Positions 1 through 6,232 of a DNA stretch of 60,444 bases are shown one piece after another. Under the pieces are notes generated by a model, which was given only the letters and a program-made list of their open reading frames with translations, was not told the origin of the DNA and searched no databases. The stretch is from Candidatus Nitrosopumilus sp. (GTDB taxonomy: Archaea; Thermoproteota; Nitrososphaeria; Nitrososphaerales; Nitrosopumilaceae). Made by a program: the position numbers and the translations under genes. The first letter of the stretch is position 1, and each line of letters opens with the position of its first letter. Location: the NCBI GenBank assembly GCA_018263505.1, contig JAANXA010000012.1:1-60444 (forward strand), given 5' to 3'.

Positions 1-78
1 CCAGGTGAGAACCCATATGTTGCAGAAATGTACAAGATGGCTTTAGAAGGCAAATTGTACAGCAGATCAATTCCATAG
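1..78 (+). CDS. amoC: AmoC C-terminus (partial), ammonia monooxygenase subunit C
   Basis: The first 78 bases read in frame from base 1 to a TAG stop and encode the last 25 residues of a protein ending in GKLYSRSIP. The identification rests on this tail, which resembles thaumarchaeal AmoC, and on position: the next two genes are amoX and amoA, and the amoC-amoX-amoA order is known from Nitrosopumilus. AmoC is an integral membrane subunit of the copper ammonia monooxygenase. The 5' part lies outside the window, so no membrane segment can be seen. Confidence 0.8.
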   Translation, partial: PGENPYVAEMYKMALEGKLYSRSIP

Positions 79-80
79 AA

Positions 81-112
81 AAAGTGCATTAGCACACTTT
101 TTTTTCTATTTT
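81..112 (+). terminator. Hairpin plus T-run after amoC
   Basis: Three bases after the amoC stop, AAAGTG (81-86) can pair with CACTTT (95-100), and GTGC with GCAC gives an alternative register. A run of about eight T follows, then more T-rich sequence. T-runs are the usual archaeal termination signal; the hairpin may also stabilise the mRNA end. Termination here is an inference. Confidence 0.5.
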
Positions 113-162
113 ATTATTTTTAGAAAATTACGTAGATCGTACCTGCGCTTTGATTTAAGAAA

Positions 163-173
163 GACTTAAAAGG
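163..173 (+). promoter_or_regulatory. TATA-like element of amoX
   Basis: An AT-rich element, GACTTAAAAGG, is centred about 30 nt before the amoX ATG. That spacing gives an almost leaderless transcript. Together with the hairpin behind amoC it suggests amoX has its own promoter. Confidence 0.4.
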
Positions 174-197
174 ATTCTGAATTAGATTAATTCCATA

Positions 198-560
198 ATG
201 ACTCTTCCAAAAGGATTCGGATCTGGCAGTGCTGGTGGTTCATCAAGCGCTGACGTAGAACGAATGATTGGAAAACGCGTTGAAAACATGACTGGTATGA
301 TTACTATTTCATTCTGGGCAGCATTGATAGCTACTTTCGGCGGTACAGCAGCAGGATATTTCTATTATCCTTGGGCATACCCAACAGCAAGTGGTCACTT
401 TGCATTCATCGTACTCACAATCATCGAGGCAATAGGTTACATCTTCTGTGTTAAAGTCATGGAAGAAGGTTCTAACAAAAACAGCAATGGTATCGTTGGT
501 GCCAGTGTTGGTGGTGCAATAGTATTCGTATTATTTGTGTCACTATTTGTTGGATGGTAA
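198..560 (+). CDS. amoX: AmoX, small membrane protein of the archaeal AMO
   Basis: This 120-residue protein sits between amoC and amoA, the place of the conserved thaumarchaeal amoX (orf38). After a Gly/Ser-rich N-terminus it shows three hydrophobic stretches (about residues 33-55, 65-83 and 98-119), so it should be a three-span membrane protein. In ammonia-oxidising archaea AmoX is regarded as an additional subunit of ammonia monooxygenase; its exact role is unknown. It has no similarity to bacterial AMO subunits. The start is the ATG at 198, about 30 nt after a TATA-like element. Confidence 0.85.
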   Translation: MTLPKGFGSGSAGGSSSADVERMIGKRVENMTGMITISFWAALIATFGGTAAGYFYYPWAYPTASGHFAFIVLTIIEAIGYIFCVKVMEEGSNKNSNGIVGASVGGAIVFVLFVSLFVGW

Positions 561-653
561 TCAGAAGGTAAAACCCTTCAGACACTTCTTTTTCATTTTA
601 GTTTAGAACAACATTGTTGCATATTTGTAATATCTGCATGACGATCTTCATCA

Positions 654-675
654 CACTATAAAATTTTATATAGTG
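654..675 (+). promoter_or_regulatory. amoA promoter with inverted repeat around the TATA box
   Basis: The A/T core (658-668) lies about 31 nt before the amoA ATG, as expected for a TATA box. It is bracketed by a perfect 7-bp inverted repeat, CACTATA (654-660) and TATAGTG (669-675). A bound protein could therefore block TBP, but this is inference. Confidence 0.5.
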
Positions 676-694
676 ACTTTTTCCTCAATTTCGT

Positions 695-1345
695 ATGGTC
701 TGGTTAAGACGATGTACCCACTACTTATTCATAGTAGTAGTTGCAGTTAACTCAACACTGTTAACAATTAACGCAGGTGACTACATTTTCTATACTGACT
801 GGGCTTGGACTTCGTACACGGTATTCTCAATATCGCAAACGTTGATGCTTATCGTAGGAGCAACATACTATCTTACGTTTACGGGCGTTCCGGGCACAGC
901 AACATATTATGGCCTCATTATGACAGTATATACTTGGGTAGCCAAAGCCGCATGGTTTTCACTCGGCTATCCGTATGACTTCATTGTAACTCCAGTTTGG
1001 CTACCATCAGCAATGCTGTTGGACTTGGTTTACTGGGCAACAAAGAAGAACAAACATAGTTTGATACTGTTTGGAGGTGTACTTGTAGGAATGTCTTTAC
1101 CATTATTCAACATGGTAAACCTGATAACAGTTGCAGACCCACTTGAAACGGCATTCAAATACCCAAGACCAACATTGCCACCATACATGACACCGATAGA
1201 ACCGCAAGTAGGAAAGTTCTATAACAGTCCAGTTGCGCTCGGTGCAGGTGCTAGTGCAGTCTTAGGATGTACGTTCGCAGCATTAGGTTGTAAACTTAAT
1301 ACTTGGACATACAGATGGATGGCCGCTTGGTCAAAGTGGGACTAA
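695..1345 (+). CDS. amoA: AmoA, ammonia monooxygenase subunit A
   Basis: The 216-residue protein starts MVWLRRCTHYLF and ends AAWSKWD, matching the full length and both ends of thaumarchaeal AmoA. Five or six hydrophobic helices are visible. It is a membrane subunit of the copper monooxygenase that oxidises ammonia to hydroxylamine, the energy source of these archaea, and it is the usual marker gene for ammonia-oxidising archaea. It has its own TATA element with an inverted repeat. The next gene downstream is an unrelated DNA methyltransferase, so amoA ends the amo cluster here. Confidence 0.97.
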   Translation: MVWLRRCTHYLFIVVVAVNSTLLTINAGDYIFYTDWAWTSYTVFSISQTLMLIVGATYYLTFTGVPGTATYYGLIMTVYTWVAKAAWFSLGYPYDFIVTPVWLPSAMLLDLVYWATKKNKHSLILFGGVLVGMSLPLFNMVNLITVADPLETAFKYPRPTLPPYMTPIEPQVGKFYNSPVALGAGASAVLGCTFAALGCKLNTWTYRWMAAWSKWD

Positions 1346-1484
1346 ACACCCAACCTTTTCCTTTTCATTTTATTATTCTCTCTTAGAGTATTCTCTAAAC
1401 TACAAAAATTGATTAAAAAATATTGCACAGGTTGTGATCTTTTGTTGTCTATTTTGAGGATATGTAATCTTGTGATTATACTAT

Positions 1485-2345
1485 GTGAAGCAACAATATG
1501 GTCAGATTCTTGTAACTCCAAAACCTTTTGTAAAATGGGCTGGAGGTAAACGACAATTAATTCCAACACTGAATCAAAATCTACCTGATTCCTTTGGAAC
1601 TTATTTTGAACCATTTTTGGGTGGTGGTGCATTATTATTCCATATGTTGACTGAACGAAATGGCCAAAAATGTAGTATCTCTGACTTAAACTCTGATCTT
1701 GTTTTATCTTATATCACAATTAGAGATAGAATTGATGGTTTAATCACATCTCTAAAAAGCCATGAAAGAAATTATCAAAAAGATTCCAAATCTTACTATT
1801 ATTCTGTAAGAAAAAGTAATCCTAGAAGTGCAATTGAAAAAACATCTAGATTACTATTTTTGAATAGAACTTGTTTTAATGGATTATATCGAGTTAATAG
1901 TAAAGGAAAATTCAATGTACCATTAGGAAAATACACCAATCCAAATATTGTAAATGAGGAAAATCTTCGTGCTGTAAGTAGTATTTTACAAGCAAGTAAA
2001 GTCTCTATAAAATGTCGTGATTTTGAAGCAGTTCTAAGTGATGCTAAAAAAGGTGATTTGGTATATTTTGATCCGCCATATCAACCAGTTAGTACTACTG
2101 CTAATTTTACAAGTTATACTAACAAAAATTTCTCTTTTGATGATTTGAATAGATTGGCTGAACTTTGTAATAATTTAGATGCAAAAGGCTGTAAAGTTCT
2201 TTTATCTAATTCTGATTCTGATGATGTATCTGAATTATTCTCAAAAAAATCTTGGAAAGTAAGTAAAATTCAAGCGAATCGATCTATCAATTCAGACTCT
2301 AAAAAAAGAACTGGTCACTTTGAATTACTAATTAAAAATTATTAG
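1485..2345 (+). CDS. Dam-type (D12 class) adenine-N6 DNA methyltransferase, apparently orphan
   Basis: The 286-residue protein shows the class alpha order. FVKWAGGKRQLI at residues 15-26 and FLGGGALLF at 44-52 (motif I) form the SAM site. NRTCFNGLYRVN (127-138) is typical of the Dam family. DPPY (196-199) is the catalytic motif IV. The product should transfer methyl from SAM to adenine N6, possibly in GATC as in Dam, but specificity cannot be read. No restriction endonuclease gene is adjacent; the neighbours are amoA and tRNA-Thr. The start is a GTG about 10 codons before the first motif. It could serve epigenetic marking, or be a relic of a restriction system or a phage gene. Confidence 0.9.
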   Translation: MKQQYGQILVTPKPFVKWAGGKRQLIPTLNQNLPDSFGTYFEPFLGGGALLFHMLTERNGQKCSISDLNSDLVLSYITIRDRIDGLITSLKSHERNYQKDSKSYYYSVRKSNPRSAIEKTSRLLFLNRTCFNGLYRVNSKGKFNVPLGKYTNPNIVNEENLRAVSSILQASKVSIKCRDFEAVLSDAKKGDLVYFDPPYQPVSTTANFTSYTNKNFSFDDLNRLAELCNNLDAKGCKVLLSNSDSDDVSELFSKKSWKVSKIQANRSINSDSKKRTGHFELLIKNY

Positions 2346-2346
2346 A

Positions 2347-2420
2347 AGCTTCGAACGGGATCTGAACCCGTGACCTTTACATTACCAATGTAACGCTCTA
2401 CCAGACTGAGCTACCGAAGC
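2347..2420 (-). tRNA. tRNA-Thr (GGU anticodon)
   Basis: Read on the minus strand it folds into a full cloverleaf. The acceptor GCTTCGG pairs with TCGAAGC, the anticodon stem TTACA with TGTAA, and the loop TTGGTAA gives anticodon GGT. The T arm is ACGGG/CCCGT with loop TTCAGAT. The discriminator is T, as usual in archaeal threonine tRNAs. CCA is not encoded and no intron is seen. It follows the methyltransferase stop codon directly, on the opposite strand. Confidence 0.95.
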
Positions 2421-2511
2421 ACAAATTTCCACAGTATAAAATCCTTATAATTCTTCATTCTGGTCAAAATTCTTCTAAACTGTTAAATCTCTCGCAGATT
2501 TTTACCCTTTT

Positions 2512-2631
2512 GGAGGAGTAATCAAGCCTGGCCAAAGTAAGCAATTTGCTTTTGGACATGCAGGACTTAAGATCAAATAATGGGTGATCCTGTCTCTCAG
2601 GAGTTCGTGGGTTCAAATCCCACCTCCTCCA
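2512..2631 (+). tRNA. tRNA-Leu (UAA anticodon) with two introns
   Basis: The acceptor GGAGGAG pairs with CTCCTCC, followed by discriminator A; the T arm is GTGGG/CCCAC. The gene is 120 nt, too long for a mature tRNA-Leu. Removing 2538-2557 (20 nt) makes a perfect D stem, ATC with GAT. That site also forms a bulge-helix-bulge: CCAA pairs with TTGG, with bulges AGT and ACA. Removing 2572-2586 (15 nt) at the canonical 37/38 site restores anticodon stem CAGGA/TCCTG with loop CTTAAGA, anticodon TAA. Here CTTA pairs with TGGG with G-U pairs. The mature tRNA is 85 nt with a leucine-type long variable arm. Exons need the splicing endonuclease and RtcB, which lies at 28 kb. Confidence 0.9.
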
Positions 2632-2637
2632 TTGGTT

Positions 2638-3024
2638 TTATTTTGGATGTTTAATTCCTCTAGAATTTAGAATCTCATACACATCTGGTAATGAGAATAC
2701 AAATCCTACATGTACACAATCTTTCTCATCACATAATTGACAAAATAACTCTCCTTTTTGAACTGCAACTTCTGCAATTCTATTTTTAATATTATCTTTC
2801 AGTATAACACGATCATCATCAACTGATATCTTTTCAATTTTTGGAGCATATCTTGCAAAGGTCTTGTCTTTTTGCATCATCTCCTCTAACATGAAAGTAA
2901 CATAACCTGAAAAACTATTGACCCCTTTCATTGTAAGGTCGTCTTTACTCTTTTGATAAACTTCATGGAATTTATCGTATACTGTTTCTGAAACTGTGAT
3001 TGATTTGAATCCTGCTTTTGGCAA
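2638..3024 (-). CDS. Putative ribbon-helix-helix-like regulator with a Cys/His cluster
   Basis: The protein has 128 residues. The N-terminus (KSITVSETVYDKF, residues 7-19) resembles a ribbon-helix-helix strand and first helix, suggesting DNA binding. A C-terminal cluster, C95-x2-C98 with C103 and H105, could bind a metal such as zinc or iron. I do not recognise a named family; it looks like a thaumarchaeal regulator of unknown target. It is convergent with tRNA-Leu, six bases from its 3' end, and its upstream side is the longest gene-free stretch in the window, so it may control something there or itself. Confidence 0.6.
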   Translation of the reverse strand: MPKAGFKSITVSETVYDKFHEVYQKSKDDLTMKGVNSFSGYVTFMLEEMMQKDKTFARYAPKIEKISVDDDRVILKDNIKNRIAEVAVQKGELFCQLCDEKDCVHVGFVFSLPDVYEILNSRGIKHPK

Positions 3025-3479
3025 TTTACTTTTCCTTACCGTACATTAAAGTACTCAAGTATATATTGTTTTATTTTAAAAAATTATCTTTATTTGTAAA
3101 TGCAAATTAGTTTTTCAACATTTGCATATGAAGTTATTTCAATCAGAACTTTACACGAAAACGAATTATTTGTGACAAAGCTTCGACGGGTACGCGTATA
3201 AAACTCGCAAATATTTGCGTGTTTCATGATTAATTTTGATTATTAGATGTTAATAAGATTTAGTAGAAATAGAATGATCAAATAACCTAACTATCTTAAC
3301 GTATTTCAAACAAAAAAATCTTGATCTGTAAAAAATGTCAAGTTCTATGTGAGAAAATTCCCGATGATGATAGTGCTGTTTGGTAGGTCTGGTGTTTTTG
3401 GGATATATTTCTAGATGAGTTAAACTGAAGAAGAATATGATTACGTTTAATTTTTAAGATTCACAAAATTTATCAAATT
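3025..3479. other. 455-base intergenic region without a clear gene
   Basis: This is the longest gap in the window. It holds the start side of the leftward regulator gene, a GC-richer patch at about 3180-3225 with two palindromes, a TATAAAA at 3197-3203, and AT-rich sequence leading to the gene at 3480. No open frame of useful length and no tRNA is seen. The only short frame placed right for that TATA box starts at 3226 and has six codons, so it is probably not coding. Confidence 0.6.
3201..3224. repeat. 24-base near-perfect palindrome
   Basis: CGCAAATATTTGCG (3206-3219) is a perfect 14-base palindrome. With one T-T mismatch the symmetry extends to AAAC...GTTT at 3201 and 3224. An 8-base palindrome, TACGCGTA, lies just upstream at 3191-3198. 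It could be a dimeric operator, perhaps for the adjacent regulator, or a hairpin in a transcript. Confidence 0.6.
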
Positions 3480-4109
3480 ATGAATAAAGAAAAAATTATC
3501 CTGTCTTTGTCTATAATTCTCTTAATTGCAATAGTTTCTGGTTTTATCCTATATGACCAAAGTTCTCAAAATTCTTTACATGGCGATATAACTTCACCAT
3601 ATGCTGGAGAACATGTAAGAGATGTAAAATCTCTTTCTACTTCTGACATTGATGGTCTGAAATCTGGTACTGGAACTCCGTTTGGAGGAATGGCAAAACT
3701 TGCAGAATTAAATGGTTATCCAGGTCCACGACATGTACTTGATTTAGCACAACAGATGGAGTTAACTGAATCACAAATTAAACAAATTGAATATATCTAT
3801 CAAGAAATGAATACGGAGGCAATAACTTTAGGAAACAAAATACTCTCAATTGAGATGAAACTTGATGAACAATTCTCAAAGGGGTTAATTGATGAAAATT
3901 ATCTTAACGAAAAAATTCATGAAAGTGCAGAATTTTATGCCAAATTACGTAATGTTCATTTACAATCTCATCTCTTAATGATGGACGTTCTTACTCCAGA
4001 ACAAATCAAGATATACAATGAATTAAGAGGATATACTTTAGATGATTCTTGTGAAAACATTCCTGAAGGACACGATCTTGAAATGTGGAGATTGCATAAT
4101 AACTGTTAA
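3480..4109 (+). CDS. Secreted or anchored CpxP/Spy-like protein
   Basis: The 209-residue protein begins with a short basic stretch and a hydrophobic helix (about residues 5-24), a membrane anchor or signal peptide. Two repeated-type motifs follow: LAQQMELTESQIKQI (about 95-109) and LMMDVLTPEQIKIYNEL (about 165-181). This is the LTxxQ pattern of periplasmic CpxP/Spy stress proteins and related metal sensors, with long helices between. It should sit outside the cell membrane and may bind unfolded proteins or metal; that is inference from the family. Two cysteines near the C-terminus could form a disulfide. It is a single gene with an AT-rich promoter region. Confidence 0.6.
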   Translation: MNKEKIILSLSIILLIAIVSGFILYDQSSQNSLHGDITSPYAGEHVRDVKSLSTSDIDGLKSGTGTPFGGMAKLAELNGYPGPRHVLDLAQQMELTESQIKQIEYIYQEMNTEAITLGNKILSIEMKLDEQFSKGLIDENYLNEKIHESAEFYAKLRNVHLQSHLLMMDVLTPEQIKIYNELRGYTLDDSCENIPEGHDLEMWRLHNNC

Positions 4110-4223
4110 GAATAATTTTCTAAAAAACATATTTTTTAAAACAAATCATACATCTGAAAGGATTTTTACGTAAGCGTTTAAATCTAAATTAGTCTTTATA
4201 CGATACTATAATTGAAGAACAGT

Positions 4224-5117
4224 ATGGGTAAAGGATATTCTTCTGAAGAAATCAGAGAGAAATTGATTTCAGTTTTAGGTGATTCTACAACTGGAATGTC
4301 TGGTATTGAAATTTCTGAAAAAATTGGTGTTAGTAGAATCACCATGACAAAATATCTCAAAGTATTTGCAGCAGAAGGATTATTGAGACAAAAAAATATT
4401 GGAAATGTTACTTTATGGTTTTTAGAACCTGATCAAGAATCCTTCACTTTCCCTGATGATTATTTCAAGATCACCTCAAAATTTCTTGAAAATTTGACGA
4501 AGGGTACTGAGCAACAAGTCTATTCATTAATTCGTAACTGTATTCATTCAGGTGCTTCGATAAATTTACTTATTCTTGAGGTAATAATACCTGCAATTAA
4601 TCCAATCAATAAATTATATGATGAAGGAAAAATCGGTTCATCTGAACTCAGTCTTCTCAAAAATACCATTTCAAAATCACTTCAAATCATTAATCAACTT
4701 CAGGTAGTTCCCAATCCTCAAAAAAATATAGTTGTAATTGCTGCAGACTCTGAAAGTACCTTGATCTCTGAAGCTGCATCTTCTGCGTTTCATTCAGGTG
4801 GATGGAATGTGTCTCATCTAGGCGATATGTCACATGCAATTAATGTATTATTTGATCTTGATTTTCAAAAATTAATTAGCAAAATATGGAAACAAAAACC
4901 TGGAATATTGATCGTTGTTGTTTTTTCACAAACTAGTGAAGGTGTGATCTTTTTTGTAGATTCTATAACTCCTATTAAAGAAAAATCTGGAAAACGTATG
5001 AAATTAACATTATGTACAAAGATATCAAAAAAATCAAAAATTAAGGCTGATCTGATATCTGAAAACCTTCATGATATCTTACAATGGTCTGATACCACAT
5101 TTCAAAATTTTAAATAA
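4224..5117 (+). CDS. Winged-helix regulator with a degenerate B12-binding-like C-terminal region
   Basis: The N-terminal 60 residues form a helix-turn-helix domain (SGIEISEKIGVSRITMTKYL). The middle part (VIIPAINPINKLYDEGKIG) resembles the helical cap of cobalamin-binding regulators such as CarH or MerR-B12 proteins. An alpha/beta segment follows (VVIAADSESTLISEAASSAF, then GGWNVSHLGD), where family members usually carry DxHxxG. Here the histidine and glycine are replaced, so B12 binding as in CarH is doubtful. It may sense another ligand. I chose the ATG at 4224, 26 nt after a TTTATA element; a TTG at 4212 is possible. It ends a few bases before the convergent tRNA-Ile. Confidence 0.6.
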   Translation: MGKGYSSEEIREKLISVLGDSTTGMSGIEISEKIGVSRITMTKYLKVFAAEGLLRQKNIGNVTLWFLEPDQESFTFPDDYFKITSKFLENLTKGTEQQVYSLIRNCIHSGASINLLILEVIIPAINPINKLYDEGKIGSSELSLLKNTISKSLQIINQLQVVPNPQKNIVVIAADSESTLISEAASSAFHSGGWNVSHLGDMSHAINVLFDLDFQKLISKIWKQKPGILIVVVFSQTSEGVIFFVDSITPIKEKSGKRMKLTLCTKISKKSKIKADLISENLHDILQWSDTTFQNFK

Positions 5118-5123
5118 CTCAAA

Positions 5124-5198
5124 TGGGCCCGATGAGATTCGAACTCATGACCTTTCGATTATCAGTCGAACGCTCCAGCCAAGCTGAGCTACGAGCCC
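5124..5198 (-). tRNA. tRNA-Ile (GAU anticodon)
   Basis: The minus strand folds into a cloverleaf. The acceptor GGGCTCG pairs with CGGGCCC, the D stem is GCTC...GAGC, the anticodon stem TTCGA pairs with TCGAA, and the loop CTGATAA gives anticodon GAT. The T arm is ATGAG/CTCAT with loop TTCGAAT. The discriminator is A. There is no intron and no encoded CCA. Confidence 0.95.
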
Positions 5199-5231
5199 AC
5201 GAACAATTCTCTAGGTTTGAGTCATTTAAGT

Positions 5232-5786
5232 TTAATTTTCTTTCCACTTGATTGAACAACCAATCGATGGGTCAAAATCTTTTTCAATTTTTTCATCTGA
5301 CAAAAGTTTTTTCATATTATTGATCATTGTTTTTTCAGTAGCTGCATCTTCTGGCTTCATTGCATTATCTATTTTTCCATGAAATACTAACTGTTTTTGA
5401 CTATTGAACAAAAATGGGTCTGGAGTACACATTGCACCATATTTTTTAGCAATTTCTTGTGTCTCATCTACTAAATAATCAAATTCAAATCCTTTTTCTT
5501 TTGCTGTTTGTTTCATTGCATCAAAACTATCTTCAGGATAATCTGTTGAATCATTACTGTTAATCCCAATAATTGCAATATCTTTTCCACATTTTTCATA
5601 TAATTCATTTAATGCATTCACTTTAGCTTTAACATATGGACAATGATTACACATGAAAATTATCAAAATTCCTTTGTAATTGTTATAATCATTAAGGGAA
5701 TGTTTTTTGTCATCAATTCCTAATAATTCGAAATCTGGTGCAATATCTCCAGATTTTAATTTGATTTGTGATTCTAAAAGTACCAT
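5232..5786 (-). CDS. Redoxin/AhpC-TSA-like thioredoxin-fold protein
   Basis: The 184-residue protein has a peroxiredoxin/thioredoxin-like layout: GDIAPDFELLGIDDKKHSL near the N-terminus, then FMCNHCPYVKAKV with the CxxC pair at the active position. A C-terminal part typical of DUF953/redoxin relatives carries PDPFLFNSQKQLVFHG. It probably acts as a cytoplasmic thiol oxidoreductase; the substrate is not known. I chose the ATG at 5786. The frame runs on upstream, but that extension lies in the divergent tRNA-Ala gene and has no family character. Confidence 0.8.
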   Translation of the reverse strand: MVLLESQIKLKSGDIAPDFELLGIDDKKHSLNDYNNYKGILIIFMCNHCPYVKAKVNALNELYEKCGKDIAIIGINSNDSTDYPEDSFDAMKQTAKEKGFEFDYLVDETQEIAKKYGAMCTPDPFLFNSQKQLVFHGKIDNAMKPEDAATEKTMINNMKKLLSDEKIEKDFDPSIGCSIKWKEN

Positions 5787-5867
5787 GAGAAAATTTCTTT
5801 TACATTCAAATAAAATTCTTGCCAAGAAGACAACAATTAAAATCCACACTTTTACCACTTTTCGTGT

Positions 5868-5941
5868 GGGCCGGTAGTATAGCCTGGTAGTATACCCGCC
5901 TTGCACGCGGGGGGTCACGGATTCAAATTCCGTCCGGTCCA
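5868..5941 (+). tRNA. tRNA-Ala (UGC anticodon)
   Basis: It is a complete cloverleaf. The acceptor GGGCCGG pairs with CCGGTCC and has a G3-U70 wobble, the alanine identity element. The anticodon stem CCCGC pairs with GCGGG, and the loop CTTGCAC gives anticodon TGC. The T arm is ACGGA/TCCGT, and the discriminator is A. No intron is seen. It lies between the redoxin gene (opposite strand) and the small membrane protein at 6011. Confidence 0.95.
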
Positions 5942-5979
5942 CTCTTCAGATCTATTCTGAAATTCAGATTCCAGGATGG

Positions 5980-5988
5980 ATTTAAATA
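5980..5988 (+). promoter_or_regulatory. TATA box of the 33-residue membrane protein
   Basis: ATTTAAATA is centred 27 nt before the ATG at 6011, the spacing of a leaderless archaeal transcript. It supports the small gene being real. Confidence 0.5.
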
Positions 5989-6010
5989 GGATAACTTTTG
6001 GTTTTTACAT

Positions 6011-6112
6011 ATGGCAAACGCAGCAGATGGATGGCCAGTATTCATTCCACTTATTGTCGGTTTAGCACCGGGATTAATTTACTGGTTAGCAATTACCGCA
6101 AAGAGGAACTAA
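6011..6112 (+). CDS. Small single-span membrane protein (33 residues)
   Basis: An ATG-to-TAA frame encodes a 33-residue protein: a short polar N-terminus (MANAADGW), one hydrophobic helix from about residue 9 to 28 with Pro and Gly in it, and a basic end (AKRN). The TATA box 27 nt upstream and the T-rich sequence after the stop frame a complete transcription unit. The build resembles small subunits of respiratory or other membrane complexes, but I know no family for it and assign no function. Positive-inside logic puts the C-terminus in the cytoplasm. Confidence 0.6.
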   Translation: MANAADGWPVFIPLIVGLAPGLIYWLAITAKRN

Positions 6113-6232
6113 AACTTACATCTCTTTTTATTATTTTTTGGCTTAGTGTAAACTAGGTTAAACGTTGTTACCTTTCTTGTTCACTATATGACATATTAAT
6201 ACAAAATTAGTTTCTAATGTGGAAGAATTTTA

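Noticed and set aside
1485-2345. A complete restriction-modification system at the Dam-type gene
   Set aside because: No endonuclease gene lies on either side; the neighbours are amoA and a tRNA.
3361-3428. Possible box C/D RNA: ATGATGA at 3364-3370 and CTGA at 3425-3428
   Set aside because: The spacing to internal D'/C'-like motifs is wrong and no terminal stem joins the two ends.
5787-5942. A longer redoxin protein starting at 5942
   Set aside because: The extra codons lie across tRNA-Ala and lack any redoxin similarity.
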